Made by a program: the position numbers and the translations under genes
From: Sphingomonas changbaiensis NBRC 104936
GTDB taxonomy: Bacteria; Pseudomonadota; Alphaproteobacteria; Sphingomonadales; Sphingomonadaceae
DNA length: 40,663 bases
NCBI RefSeq assembly: GCF_000974765.1
Contig: NZ_BBWU01000014.1
Span: 1-40,663, forward strand
Direction: 5' to 3'
Shown: in pieces, positions 16,809 through 23,425 of the stretch
Position numbering within the stretch: position 1 is the stretch's first letter
How the letters are laid out: each line of letters begins with the position of its first letter
Notes under the pieces: generated by a model
The model's input: the letters and a program-made list of their open reading frames with translations, nothing else
What the model was told of the DNA's origin: nothing
Databases searched by the model: none

Positions 16809-17411
16809 ATGTTCTCCAGAGGTCGACCACCAAAGAGCGTCACTGTTCATGACGCGCGCGAGCTTAGGCAGGCGTTGGACAGCCAAGCCGACGAGATCAT
16901 TGTTGAAGGGGATGATGAGCTCCTAGAGCTAGCAGACTCCTGGGTGGCGGGAGCTTCCCGGTCGGCAATTCGCGAGGCAGCTAATGAAGGGGTGGTGCAA
17001 GCCGCCACTTATCCTGTGGGAATCAGCAGCCTGACTGGGCTGCTCGGGTTTCGCGCTTCTCTGCTCGGGATGCTGGTTCCCGTGCTTCTGGTATTGGGGT
17101 TCTGCGGCTATAGTTCGATCAACACCCGGCATGCTGCGCCTCATCCGTCGCCCACCACGCTTCCGACGCCTCATGAGCAACGCATGCCGAACTTTCCCGA
17201 CAAAAGACTAGATCGAGCCAGTGACGTGTCAGGAACGCTTGCGCCTTATATCTGGCCGGCGATCATCGTTCTGGCGCTCGTCTTGATGTACCTCTTGGCG
17301 CGCCAGGCTATAGCCGCGGGCTCCAACGTTTCGTTAGAGTGGAAAGTCACCGAGAAGGTGCACGGGAAGCTGAAGATCACCCGAACCGCTGAACGTGGGC
17401 GTCGAACTTAG
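16809..17411 (+). CDS. Hypothetical protein with two membrane segments
   Basis: 200 residues. The N-terminal part MFSRGRPPKSVTVHDARELRQALDSQADEIIVEGDDELL looks like a small cytosolic domain; similar starts occur in other phage/island proteins, with no known role. Two transmembrane helices follow, near residues 83-101 (LLGMLVPVLLVLGFCGY) and 148-166 (IWPAIIVLALVLMYLLA), separated by a Pro-rich loop, and the protein ends in a charged strand-forming tail (SLEWKVTEKVHGKLKITRTAERG). It overlaps the convergent ribbon-helix-helix gene by 4 nt. Function unknown. Confidence 0.6.
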   Translation: MFSRGRPPKSVTVHDARELRQALDSQADEIIVEGDDELLELADSWVAGASRSAIREAANEGVVQAATYPVGISSLTGLLGFRASLLGMLVPVLLVLGFCGYSSINTRHAAPHPSPTTLPTPHEQRMPNFPDKRLDRASDVSGTLAPYIWPAIIVLALVLMYLLARQAIAAGSNVSLEWKVTEKVHGKLKITRTAERGRRT

Positions 17412-17560
17412 CTGCCTCTCGCAAGGCCGAACTGCTCGCGCATCAACTTGATGATGGTCATGCGCTTTTTGAAGGCCAGCTTGCGGACGATCTCGTAGGT
17501 CTGTCCGTCGATCCTGATGTTCACCCGCCGATCCTTGGTGTTCCTTGGTGTGGTTTTCAT
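17408..17560 (-). CDS. Small ribbon-helix-helix-like DNA-binding protein
   Basis: 50 residues from ATG 17560 (an upstream in-frame GTG would add 17 unconvincing residues). DRRVNIRIDGQTYEIVRKLAFKKRMTIIKLMREQFGL shows the pattern of a short basic beta strand (VNIRID) followed by two helices, as in CopG/Arc-type repressors or antitoxins. No toxin gene is adjacent. It is divergent from the small-gene operon at 17716 and could repress that operon or itself from the 155-bp region between them. Confidence 0.6.
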   Translation of the reverse strand: MKTTPRNTKDRRVNIRIDGQTYEIVRKLAFKKRMTIIKLMREQFGLARGS

Positions 17561-17715
17561 ACTGAAACTGTAGCACGCGACTTCTGCGTACTCGCACGCA
17601 CTTATCCACACCCCGCCGGAACGCGCGCTTGCACGCGCTGCACGTGTGGTATGCTTGGGGAAGGCGATAGGAGCTGGTTACCGCCTTCCCATCGCCCACT
17701 AAATCACCAATCTAC
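17561..17715. promoter_or_regulatory. Divergent control region with a DnaA box, extended -10 promoter and hairpin
   Basis: TTATCCACA at 17602-17610 is a perfect DnaA box. TTGCAC (17629) and an extended -10 TGGTATGCT (17647-17655) give a plus-strand promoter, although the spacer to TTGCAC is 15 bp. GGGAAGGCG / CGCCTTCCC (17658-17666 / 17682-17690) forms a 9-bp stem in the 5' leader. It could be an origin or a repressor-controlled promoter. Confidence 0.4.
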
Positions 17716-17910
17716 ATGACCAAACACAACTTACCTGAACGCGACGAAGTGTGCTTGTGCCCCCGCGAGATTAGCTGGACCGGCCTCATCATGGGCATGG
17801 TCGCACCCCGCCAGCACGAAGACGACTGCCCATTTTTCAATGACGACACCCACGCGGAAAGCGAGAACCCGATTTACCAGGAAGCTGAACTCTCTTCCTA
17901 TGTCTTCTAA
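17716..17910 (+). CDS. Small hypothetical protein
   Basis: 64 residues, MTKHNLPERDEVCLCPREIS... with four cysteines in all if the CLC pair and a later C are counted (CLC, DDCPFF), and many acidic residues. The Cys-x-Cys and single Cys-Pro pattern might bind metal, but no known finger is complete. There is no Shine-Dalgarno; the DNA before the ATG reads AAATCACCAATCTAC, like that before the gene at 18463. The stop overlaps the next start by 11 nt, so it leads an overlapping operon. Confidence 0.5.
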   Translation: MTKHNLPERDEVCLCPREISWTGLIMGMVAPRQHEDDCPFFNDDTHAESENPIYQEAELSSYVF

Positions 17911-18106
17911 GAGCCGCAAGCGCCGCCGTGAGCTGCGCGACATGAAAGCGCGGGAGATAGACGATTTCAGCCGCCCTCAGCGCATAACGGCACGTAACGT
18001 CGACCGGATTATGAACTGGGTTCTCTTCGGTGATCCGGACGGCAAGGATGCTCTCACGCGCCTCTTCCCGGCTCCGAAGTGTAACTGCTCACTTTGCCAT
18101 GAATAG
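17900..18106 (+). CDS. Small basic hypothetical protein
   Basis: 68 residues from ATG 17900. It has a strongly basic N-terminus (MSSKSRKRRRELRDMKARE), a middle part RPQRITARNVDRIMNWVLFGDPDGKDALTRL, and a C-terminal CNCSLC cysteine cluster. The basic start suggests nucleic-acid binding. The frame is open back to 17840, but that extension lies inside the previous gene. It overlaps both neighbours (11 nt upstream, 8 nt downstream), consistent with coupled translation. Not recognised. Confidence 0.5.
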   Translation: MSSKSRKRRRELRDMKAREIDDFSRPQRITARNVDRIMNWVLFGDPDGKDALTRLFPAPKCNCSLCHE

Positions 18107-18407
18107 CATCTTCACCCACGAGCGCCGCGACTACATCGCCCGCGCCGAGCGCCGGATGAACCGGGAGAGCCGCATCCACGGCACCGTGCGACTTGTCGGC
18201 CTCGTGATCCTCCTCGGCCTGCTCGCGATACTGGCCTGGCGCGAAGTGGCTCCGGCCATTGCTGCCGGCCCTGCGCCTGCGCAGCCGTACGTGCTCTACA
18301 ATGGCGAGCGCGTTGACCTCGTGAGCTTTTGTGCCCGCTATCGCTCCGACAGCCTCATGACCGGGCAGAAAATGAACCCAGACGTGGTGGCGCGCTGCGG
18401 CTTTTGA
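18099..18407 (+). CDS. Small single-pass membrane protein
   Basis: 102 residues from ATG 18099, which overlaps the previous stop. A cytosolic basic part (HERRDYIARAERRMNRESRIHG) is followed by a transmembrane helix near residues 30-50 (LVGLVILLGLLAILAW) and then an exported C-terminal domain with two cysteines (FCARYRS, ARCGF), probably disulfide-bonded. Phage and island genomes often carry such proteins near lysis or superinfection-exclusion genes. No further assignment is possible. Confidence 0.55.
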   Translation: MNSIFTHERRDYIARAERRMNRESRIHGTVRLVGLVILLGLLAILAWREVAPAIAAGPAPAQPYVLYNGERVDLVSFCARYRSDSLMTGQKMNPDVVARCGF

Positions 18408-18462
18408 GAACGGCAACGAGCGCGGCCAGTAGACGCACACATAACCAACCTAATCGCCAACC

Positions 18463-19227
18463 ATGAACACCAAGGAACTTACCGGACAGACCAACTACCA
18501 ATCCAAAGAGCGCCTCGTGCTCAACGAAGTGCTCCTCAACGGCGACAAGGGCTACCTGCGCAAGCGCGTGTGGGTGGGCCGCACCAAGGCCGACGAGATG
18601 GAGAAGCCGGCCGAGATTGAGCTCGGCAAGACGGCGAACGTCATCTTCCTCAAGATACGCCGCAAGTTAGTTGAGCGCGGCGGCAAGGGCGAGATCGTGC
18701 GCGCCTCGGGCGAGCACAACACCGTGAACGACATCATCACGATCTACGAGAACCGGGAAGAGGTCTTCACCGGCCCCGCCAAGGAGGCCCGCAAGCTCTA
18801 CCCGCAGCTTCGCACCGTCCAGATTGTGTACGCGCTCCTGGCGACGCCGAGCACGGAGCCTGAGCTCGTGCGCATCACCGTGAAGGGTGCCTCGCTCGGT
18901 TCGGACGCCAAACCTGAGGGCGTCTTCGACTTCTATCAGTATCTCGGCTCATTTGGCGACGACGCGATCTGCGACTGGATCACGAAGCTCGGCGTTGTCG
19001 AGGAAAACGGCATGAAGACGTACTTCGCCATGACGTTCCAGCGTGGCGAGCGCGTGCCGGAGCGCCTGACCGACCTCGTACTGGAGAAGCTCCAGTTCGT
19101 GCATGATTATGCGATGAAGTATGACGCCGGGAAAATCGAGACGGTGAAGGAGGCAGAGCAGCGCCAAGACGAGCCTGCCATCGAATACCCGTCGGATGAG
19201 CCGGACCCGAACGACATCCCCTTCTAG
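18463..19227 (+). CDS. Divergent single-stranded-DNA-binding protein candidate
   Basis: 254 residues. The C-terminus is an acidic, disordered-looking tail ending EPDPNDIPF; bacterial and phage SSB proteins end in an acidic tail with the tip D-D-D-I-P-F, used to recruit repair and replication proteins. The body contains two parts of mixed beta/alpha sequence (NVIFLKIRRKLVERG, LVRITVKGASLGSD, KTYFAMTFQRGERVP) compatible with an OB-like fold but longer than E. coli SSB (178). It would coat single-stranded DNA during element replication. The start has no Shine-Dalgarno. It is followed after 3 nt by a DNA-binding protein gene. Confidence 0.6.
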   Translation: MNTKELTGQTNYQSKERLVLNEVLLNGDKGYLRKRVWVGRTKADEMEKPAEIELGKTANVIFLKIRRKLVERGGKGEIVRASGEHNTVNDIITIYENREEVFTGPAKEARKLYPQLRTVQIVYALLATPSTEPELVRITVKGASLGSDAKPEGVFDFYQYLGSFGDDAICDWITKLGVVEENGMKTYFAMTFQRGERVPERLTDLVLEKLQFVHDYAMKYDAGKIETVKEAEQRQDEPAIEYPSDEPDPNDIPF

Positions 19228-19230
19228 CCT

Positions 19231-19572
19231 ATGATTCGGGATACTAGCCGAGAGGCGTACAAGGGCGTGATCCCGCTGCTCAACGATCGTCAGGCAGAGG
19301 TCTTCGCGTCTCTCGAAGGCGCTCGGCCGATGACTAACGCTGAAATTGCGCTCAAACTCGGGTGGACGATCAACCGCGTCACTCCGCGTGTTCTGGAGCT
19401 CCGCACGGCTGGCGTCGTCAAGGATTTTGGAAAGCGCGCGTGCAGCGTAACGGGCCGGAAGGCATACATCTGGGCTGCCGCCGAACATGTTGTGAAAGAG
19501 AAGCTGGAGCCAACGGTTGAGTACGTGGAAATCGACGGCGTTATGCATGCGAGAGTAGCACGGCCGCTCTAG
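19231..19572 (+). CDS. Winged-helix DNA-binding protein
   Basis: 113 residues. RQAEVFASLEGARPMTNAEIALKLGWTINRVTPRVLELRTAGVVKDFGKRACSVTGRKAYIW (split over helices 1-3 and the wing) is a typical winged helix: helix 2 AEIALKLG, recognition helix NRVTPRVLELR, then a wing. Similar proteins sit next to recombination and replication genes in phages. It follows the SSB-like gene by 3 nt and probably shares its message. A regulator or replication accessory role is inferred. Confidence 0.7.
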   Translation: MIRDTSREAYKGVIPLLNDRQAEVFASLEGARPMTNAEIALKLGWTINRVTPRVLELRTAGVVKDFGKRACSVTGRKAYIWAAAEHVVKEKLEPTVEYVEIDGVMHARVARPL

Positions 19573-19626
19573 CCAATGGACGGAGCCCGCTAGAGACTCC
19601 ATACAGCCGGCCGGGGGGAGAAGTTC

Positions 19627-20136
19627 ATGAGCGAGAGCATCTGGGCGAATGTCGCGATCGGAGGCTTTGGCCTCATAGGGGTCATCGTAGCGGGCGTGCT
19701 GGGCTACCAAAGCGGCTCAAACGCTGTGAATAAAGATTACGTCCAGCTCGCAGCGACAATGCTCACGAACAAAGAGAGTAGCCCCGAGCTGCGCAAGTGG
19801 TCGGTCGATGTGCTAAATAAAATGAGTCCAGTCCCCTTTACTCAGAAGCAAAAAGAAGTCCTTACTGGTGCAATCGTTCCCGTTTTCATGCCCCCTGTAC
19901 CGCAAAACAAAGTCGGACTGACTAAGAACATGCGCGAGTTATGCCCGGACGTTATCAAAAACGCGCCAAAGGAGATGACCCGTGAGTGGATGCTCTTTGT
20001 GCTTGAGAAATACGAACGCTGTCGCGCGCGGCACAACGTGATGGTCGATTACATTACGAAATACGATGCGCTCATTGATGACAGCAATGCGCGGATGGCC
20101 AAGATCGCTGGCCATCCGGTGCTCCCGACAAAGTAG
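19627..20136 (+). CDS. Membrane-anchored hypothetical protein
   Basis: 169 residues with GGGGGGAGAAG before ATG 19627. A transmembrane helix lies near residues 7-26 (VAIGGFGLIGVIVAGVLGY). It is followed by a soluble helical part, VNKDYVQLAATMLTNKESSPELRKWSVDVLNKMSPVPF, a segment of a type found in phage membrane proteins encoded near lysis genes. Two cysteines (ELCPDV, ERCRAR) may pair. It may be a spanin-like or lysis-accessory protein, but the evidence is weak. It is the last plus-strand gene of the element, before a terminator. Confidence 0.5.
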   Translation: MSESIWANVAIGGFGLIGVIVAGVLGYQSGSNAVNKDYVQLAATMLTNKESSPELRKWSVDVLNKMSPVPFTQKQKEVLTGAIVPVFMPPVPQNKVGLTKNMRELCPDVIKNAPKEMTREWMLFVLEKYERCRARHNVMVDYITKYDALIDDSNARMAKIAGHPVLPTK

Positions 20137-20277
20137 CTGTGCACAACCCCCTGGCTCTGATGGGCTGGGTGCTACCGTAAGGGCAGGCGCGCTCTCTCAG
20201 GCAGATCACATCGAAGAATGTCAATGCAAGACGGTATACTTTGCTAGAATCAGCCGCTCCAACCCTTAACTGCCTGG

Positions 20278-20314
20278 GCCCGCTGCATACAACGTCAGCG
20301 GGCGCGCCTTTTTT
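20278..20314 (+). terminator. Rho-independent terminator
   Basis: GCCCGCTG (20278-20285) pairs with CAGCGGGC (20296-20303), followed by GCGCC and six T (20309-20314). It ends the plus-strand operon and separates it from the leftward repressor gene. Confidence 0.8.
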
Positions 20315-20359
20315 ATGAATGGAGGCCCTCCCCGCGGTAGAAGGTCTCATCTTAGCTGT

Positions 20360-20758
20360 TCACTGAGCGAGAGATTGAATGAACAGTGAAAGTCGCTGCG
20401 CCTCACGCTCGGTAAGATCGGCCGGCAACCGCAGTACCACCTGAAGGTCGTCCCGAAGATGGTACGCATGGTCGCGCATTGCGATGGTATCGCCCTCGAC
20501 CGGGGCTTCCTCCGGCTTCGCAGTGTCCCCCGCCTGGAGACGCTCGATGCCTCTAGCAACTCGCGTCATGTACGTAGAGGTCGAGATATTACCCTTTTTG
20601 TTTAGCAAGTTATGGGCAAAGGCTTGGCTGATACCCAGGCGATCTCCCAGAGCTTTGTACGTCCAGTTCTTCGAAACGCGCAGGTCGTTCAGGAATTTGA
20701 TTATCTCGGGCTTTAGCGGCCCGTTGTGGTGGACTTGGTAGCTTGCTGGATCAGTCAT
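20360..20758 (-). CDS. XRE/Cro-CI-type helix-turn-helix regulator
   Basis: 132 residues from ATG 20758, which has GGAGGA upstream; an in-frame start at 20815 would add a tail overlapping the operator DNA and is rejected. The HTH is FLNDLRVSKNWTYKALGDRLGISQAFAHNLLNKKG near residues 20-55 (shown here as its WTYKALGDRLG and SQAFAHNLLN helices). There is no peptidase domain, so it is not a LexA-type self-cleaving repressor; induction must use another route. It is probably the element's master repressor, acting at sites just upstream. Confidence 0.75.
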   Translation of the reverse strand: MTDPASYQVHHNGPLKPEIIKFLNDLRVSKNWTYKALGDRLGISQAFAHNLLNKKGNISTSTYMTRVARGIERLQAGDTAKPEEAPVEGDTIAMRDHAYHLRDDLQVVLRLPADLTEREAQRLSLFIQSLAQ

Positions 20759-20814
20759 CGTCGTCCTCCGCAGGCGGTGATTCGCCCGTGCGACTCGATG
20801 TAGTGCAAAGCTCA

Positions 20815-20849
20815 TGAACGTTCAAGCCGTTCACGAAGGTATAGTGAAC
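20815..20849. promoter_or_regulatory. Operator-like repeats upstream of the repressor
   Basis: TGAACGTTCA (20815-20824) is a perfect palindrome. GTTCAC (20829-20834) and GTGAAC (20844-20849) form a second inverted pair. The 9-mer ATAGTGAAC at 20841-20849 recurs on the minus strand at 24714-24722, just upstream of the integrase. Confidence 0.5.
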
Positions 20850-20860
20850 CGATGCGCAAG

Positions 20861-21073
20861 CTAGCTCACCTGGACGGCACCGAAAAGGCCCTGGCCGGTC
20901 TGCGCCTTGATGTAGCTTTCAAGGGAAGAGGCGAGGGCTGAGACGACGCTTGCCACGCTAAAGCTCATCACGGGCGTGAGGTTGGCCGCGTTTGCCAGGT
21001 ACGAGCCTACTGACAGCACGACGAGCAAAACGAGCTGCTTCACAAAACCATTTTGTGCGGGTGTGAGTGTCAT
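20861..21073 (-). CDS. Small membrane protein, holin-like
   Basis: 70 residues from ATG 21073. Two hydrophobic stretches are visible, LVLLVVLSVGSYLANAA near residues 13-29 and PVMSFSVASVVSALASSL near residues 33-50, with a polar ending SYIKAQTGQGLFGAVQVS. Size and topology fit a phage holin, which forms membrane pores at the end of infection, but no family can be named. It lies just downstream of a broken lysis-like gene on the same strand. Confidence 0.5.
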   Translation of the reverse strand: MTLTPAQNGFVKQLVLLVVLSVGSYLANAANLTPVMSFSVASVVSALASSLESYIKAQTGQGLFGAVQVS

Positions 21074-21092
21074 ATGCCTAAAGTGTATCAGG

Positions 21093-21451
21093 CTAGGCGA
21101 AGAGCTGACGCAGCGTTGTGGATACCGGCACGCCGCACTTGCCGGCCACATTTGCGGCATAGGCGATCGTCGGGTTGTTATCCGTCGGCGGCGCATAGTG
21201 CTTGAAGAAGTCGAGGATGGTCCAGTCCGGATGCAGGTGCGCCCAGTGAAGGACTGAGTTCTTGAGATACATCCAGCCGAGGTCGTACGTTTCGAAGCGC
21301 GCAAAGCCGCCGACGCAGAGCACTTTGCCATAGATCGGGAGGTAGCTTTGAGGCTTTCGTGAAGCCTTGCGTAATCCGTGCCACCATCTGCGGACCCTGA
21401 CCCGGCCGAACTATGGAAGAAGAACGGCATGACTGGAATGTCGCGGCGCAT
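21093..21451 (-). pseudogene. Frameshifted phage-type gene (lysis/structural domain relic)
   Basis: A strong ribosome-binding site (GGGGGAGGA) precedes ATG 21451, whose frame reads MRRDIPVMPFFFHSSAGSG. The only convincing protein domain downstream is in another frame, ending at 21093: FARFETYDLGWMYLKNSVLHWAHLHPDWTILDFFKHYAPPTDNN (its FARFETYDLGW and HPDWTILDFFKHYAP parts), which is the type of segment seen in phage peptidoglycan-associated proteins. That frame is open from 21410 but has no usable early start. The simplest reading is a frameshift near 21400; a programmed shift or sequencing error is possible. Confidence 0.4.
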
Positions 21452-21495
21452 GTAGTCCTCCCCCGTTCAAGAGACTGCGCACGCGGGAAAAAGAG

Positions 21496-22290
21496 TCAAG
21501 AAGGGTGAGGCCGGCCTTTGATGGTGCGATGAACCCAGTCCGTATGCTCAACGGTTCCGGGTACTACGCCCTCAAACTCCGCTAGCAAGCGTGCGTCGTC
21601 TGGCGTCGTGAGAAAGCCGATTTTCTTCTCGATCAAGAGCAGCTCGTTTTTGAGCTGCGGCACCTCGTCAAAGAAGTTTATTCCGGCAATGAGCCGTTCC
21701 TGAGCGAGAAGCTCCTTGTGCGCGAGTGTTGCGAAAAAGCCGAACTGCGGCACCACAATCGCTCCCTGGAACTGTGACATAAGAAGGTTGCCCAGCAGAA
21801 AGGCGTCGAACGTACCCAGCTCGGCAGGGTCGATTTTTGCGAGGATGACCGAGGGCGTGCGTTTGCCTTCATTGCGTCCCGAGAAATGGAAGTTTTCTGG
21901 TCCCGTGAGCACGCGTCGTACCAGAGGCGAGAAGAGGGCGTTTTCGACCACACCAAGGGCATCAAGGACAGCAAGGTCCTTTCGGTCGCCATCAAGGTCA
22001 TCAAGCCTGCTAAAGGACATGAGGAGCTTGGCTAAGGCCCTGCGGCCGTTTCGTACCGTGAGTGTGCCAGCACCGCCTGGATCGGCACTGTAAAAAATGT
22101 CCGCTAGCTCGCGCGCTTTTCGAGGCGTCTTGCTCCGCAGCGGATTGAAGGAATGTCTTTGAACATCAAAAATTTTTGCATGCGGCGTTGTGATCCGCGC
22201 GATGAGTTCGCCGGAGTCGATAAGCAAATATCGTTTCGGAAGGTGCTGAAGAAGTGTTGTCGGTCGGCGGCCGACGGAGAGAATGTTCAT
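21496..22290 (-). CDS. ATPase-like protein with degenerate nucleotide-binding loop
   Basis: 264 residues from ATG 22290 (a GTG at 22338 would add 16). The layout recalls HerA/packaging-type P-loop ATPases: MNILSVGRRPTTLLQHLPKR followed by YLLIDSGELI, then KIFDVQRHSFNPL near residue 50, a helical middle, VILAKIDPAELGTFDAFLLGN and IVVPQFGFFATL near residues 160-185, and RLIAGINFFDEVPQL. In such proteins a GxxxxGK[ST] loop should sit where this one has VGRRPTTLL, so the loop looks shortened and the protein is probably inactive as an ATPase. The similarity is from memory and moderate. If right, it is a relic of a viral packaging motor. Confidence 0.45.
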   Translation of the reverse strand: MNILSVGRRPTTLLQHLPKRYLLIDSGELIARITTPHAKIFDVQRHSFNPLRSKTPRKARELADIFYSADPGGAGTLTVRNGRRALAKLLMSFSRLDDLDGDRKDLAVLDALGVVENALFSPLVRRVLTGPENFHFSGRNEGKRTPSVILAKIDPAELGTFDAFLLGNLLMSQFQGAIVVPQFGFFATLAHKELLAQERLIAGINFFDEVPQLKNELLLIEKKIGFLTTPDDARLLAEFEGVVPGTVEHTDWVHRTIKGRPHPS

Positions 22291-22338
22291 GTGGTATGGC
22301 CGGTATAAGCTGTCCCGTTTGGCTCGCGGGTCGCTCAC

Positions 22339-22737
22339 GCCGGCCGGAAAAGCCCAAAGAGCAGTTTCCCTTCATATTGTACTCGGTGTTCCCTTCCCCG
22401 AGAGGGATGCGTGTGAACTGCCGGCGCGGGGTTGGACTGGCTGGCCGCGCCGGAACGGTGATCGGTAAAGGACAGGTACTGTGCCGCTCACTGTCCGTCG
22501 TTGTGCCGTAAGGCCACGACCCATGATGAAGATAAGGCCGTCTGTGTCCTTTAAGGCATAGCGGGCGTATCGCTTCGTCCGACCGGAGGGAGGATGAAGG
22601 GAGTATATTCATCATGGGTCGTGGCGTGAGCCCGACGGACATGTGATGCGGAAAGGTAGGAAATACGCCGTTTTCGGCGGAATCGTACTGAGGGAACTAC
22701 GGCATACAGGATAAGGCGATGTATGCCTGGGTTTTGG
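22339..22737. other. Gene-free, highly structured stretch, 399 bp
   Basis: No credible gene on either strand. Stems in order: CCGGCGCGG / CCGCGCCGG (22421-22429 / 22445-22453), GGACAG / CTGTCC (22470-22475 / 22491-22496), and a perfect 18-bp inverted repeat (22513-22530 / 22608-22625). Such density suggests a structured RNA or a replication or packaging site. Confidence 0.55.
22513..22625. repeat. Perfect 18-bp inverted repeat with 77-bp spacer
   Basis: GCCACGACCCATGATGAA (22513-22530) is the exact reverse complement of 22608-22625. The match stops sharply at both inner and outer ends. The 77-bp spacer has a purine-rich GGAGGGAGGATGAAGGG segment with four G-runs. A transcript from either strand would be closed by an 18-bp helix. 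Confidence 0.8.
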
Positions 22738-22962
22738 TCAGGGCGCGAGGCGGGGAATCGGGGCAAACCGGCCGCCCTTGCCGCCGCATTGGCTGCACCG
22801 TAGCCGGCGCTGTGCCTTAGCAATACGGGTCTCCATTCCGAAGATGGTGTACACCTGCGCGGTCGTCAGGAAACGTTTGTGGCGACAGTGATCGCAGCGA
22901 ACGGCAACGTCCGTATCGTACCGGCCAAAGTCGCCCATCACCTCGAATCGCGCATTGCCCAT
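22738..22962 (-). CDS. Small zinc-ribbon protein
   Basis: 74 residues from ATG 22962 (an upstream ATG at 23034 would add 24 doubtful residues). RCDHCRHKRFL near residue 22 and RCSQCGGKGG near residue 60 provide two Cys-x2-Cys knuckles about 30 residues apart, a zinc ribbon. Proteins of this size and layout are common in alphaproteobacteria and their phages, without a known function. It lies downstream of the AlpA terminator and upstream of the structured non-coding stretch. Confidence 0.65.
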   Translation of the reverse strand: MGNARFEVMGDFGRYDTDVAVRCDHCRHKRFLTTAQVYTIFGMETRIAKAQRRLRCSQCGGKGGRFAPIPRLAP

Positions 22963-23139
22963 GCGGGAACAGATACGGAACGCGGAGCGGGACTGTCGAG
23001 AGGTTACGGGGGCGGCTGTTCTCAAGCAGCGCACCCCCCACCTCCTCGAAGGTGTTTCGGGAAAGGTGTCCCAAGGAGGTCTGCGTATCGCGTGCCCGAT
23101 CGGGGCGGAAGAAGAGATCGCACCGGAATGGTGGTAATG

Positions 23140-23170
23140 AAAAGAGCCGGAGGGTTTTACCCTCCGGCTC
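23140..23170 (-). terminator. Rho-independent terminator after alpA
   Basis: On the minus strand a perfect 11-bp stem GAGCCGGAGGG / CCCTCCGGCTC with a 5-nt loop is followed by TTTT. It ends the integrase-alpA transcript. Confidence 0.85.
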
Positions 23171-23200
23171 TAGTCGGCTCCAGCGAGGAGCCGGTGTGTG

Positions 23201-23389
23201 TTAGCGACGGTCGATGAGCCCTTGAATCCAAGAATCCATATCCTCGCTCGGGTATAAGACGCGGAAGCCGATCTGAATGCGTTTAGGGAAACCCATATGC
23301 GCATATGCAGGGTCGTTCTCCAGTCTGCCCAGGTGAGCGAGGGAAATCTTGAGCCGTTCGCAAACCTCCCGTTTCGTCAACAACGCCAT
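23201..23389 (-). CDS. AlpA-family regulator / excisionase-like protein
   Basis: 62 residues from ATG 23389 with GGAG upstream. LLTKREVCERLKISLAHLGRLENDPAYAHMGFPKRIQIGFRVLYPSEDMDSWIQ (its LTKREVCERLKIS and FPKRIQIG parts) is the MerR-like winged helix of AlpA: a helix-turn-helix, a Phe-Pro-x-x-x wing and a Trp near the end. AlpA proteins activate integrase or excision genes in satellite-like elements. Here it lies 36 nt downstream of the integrase on the same strand, so the two are co-expressed, which is less usual than a divergent or upstream position. Confidence 0.85.
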   Translation of the reverse strand: MALLTKREVCERLKISLAHLGRLENDPAYAHMGFPKRIQIGFRVLYPSEDMDSWIQGLIDRR

Positions 23390-23425
23390 CCGAAGTCTCC
23401 AATGTCTTGGAGCATCCGGATGCAC

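Noticed and set aside
20072-20350. 92-codon minus-strand frame across the terminator at 20278
   Set aside because: It crosses a clear rho-independent terminator and overlaps the plus-strand gene end; no family resemblance.
22551-22823. 90-codon minus-strand frame in the structured stretch
   Set aside because: It runs through the inverted repeat and the zinc-ribbon gene in another frame, has no ribosome-binding site and looks like chance.
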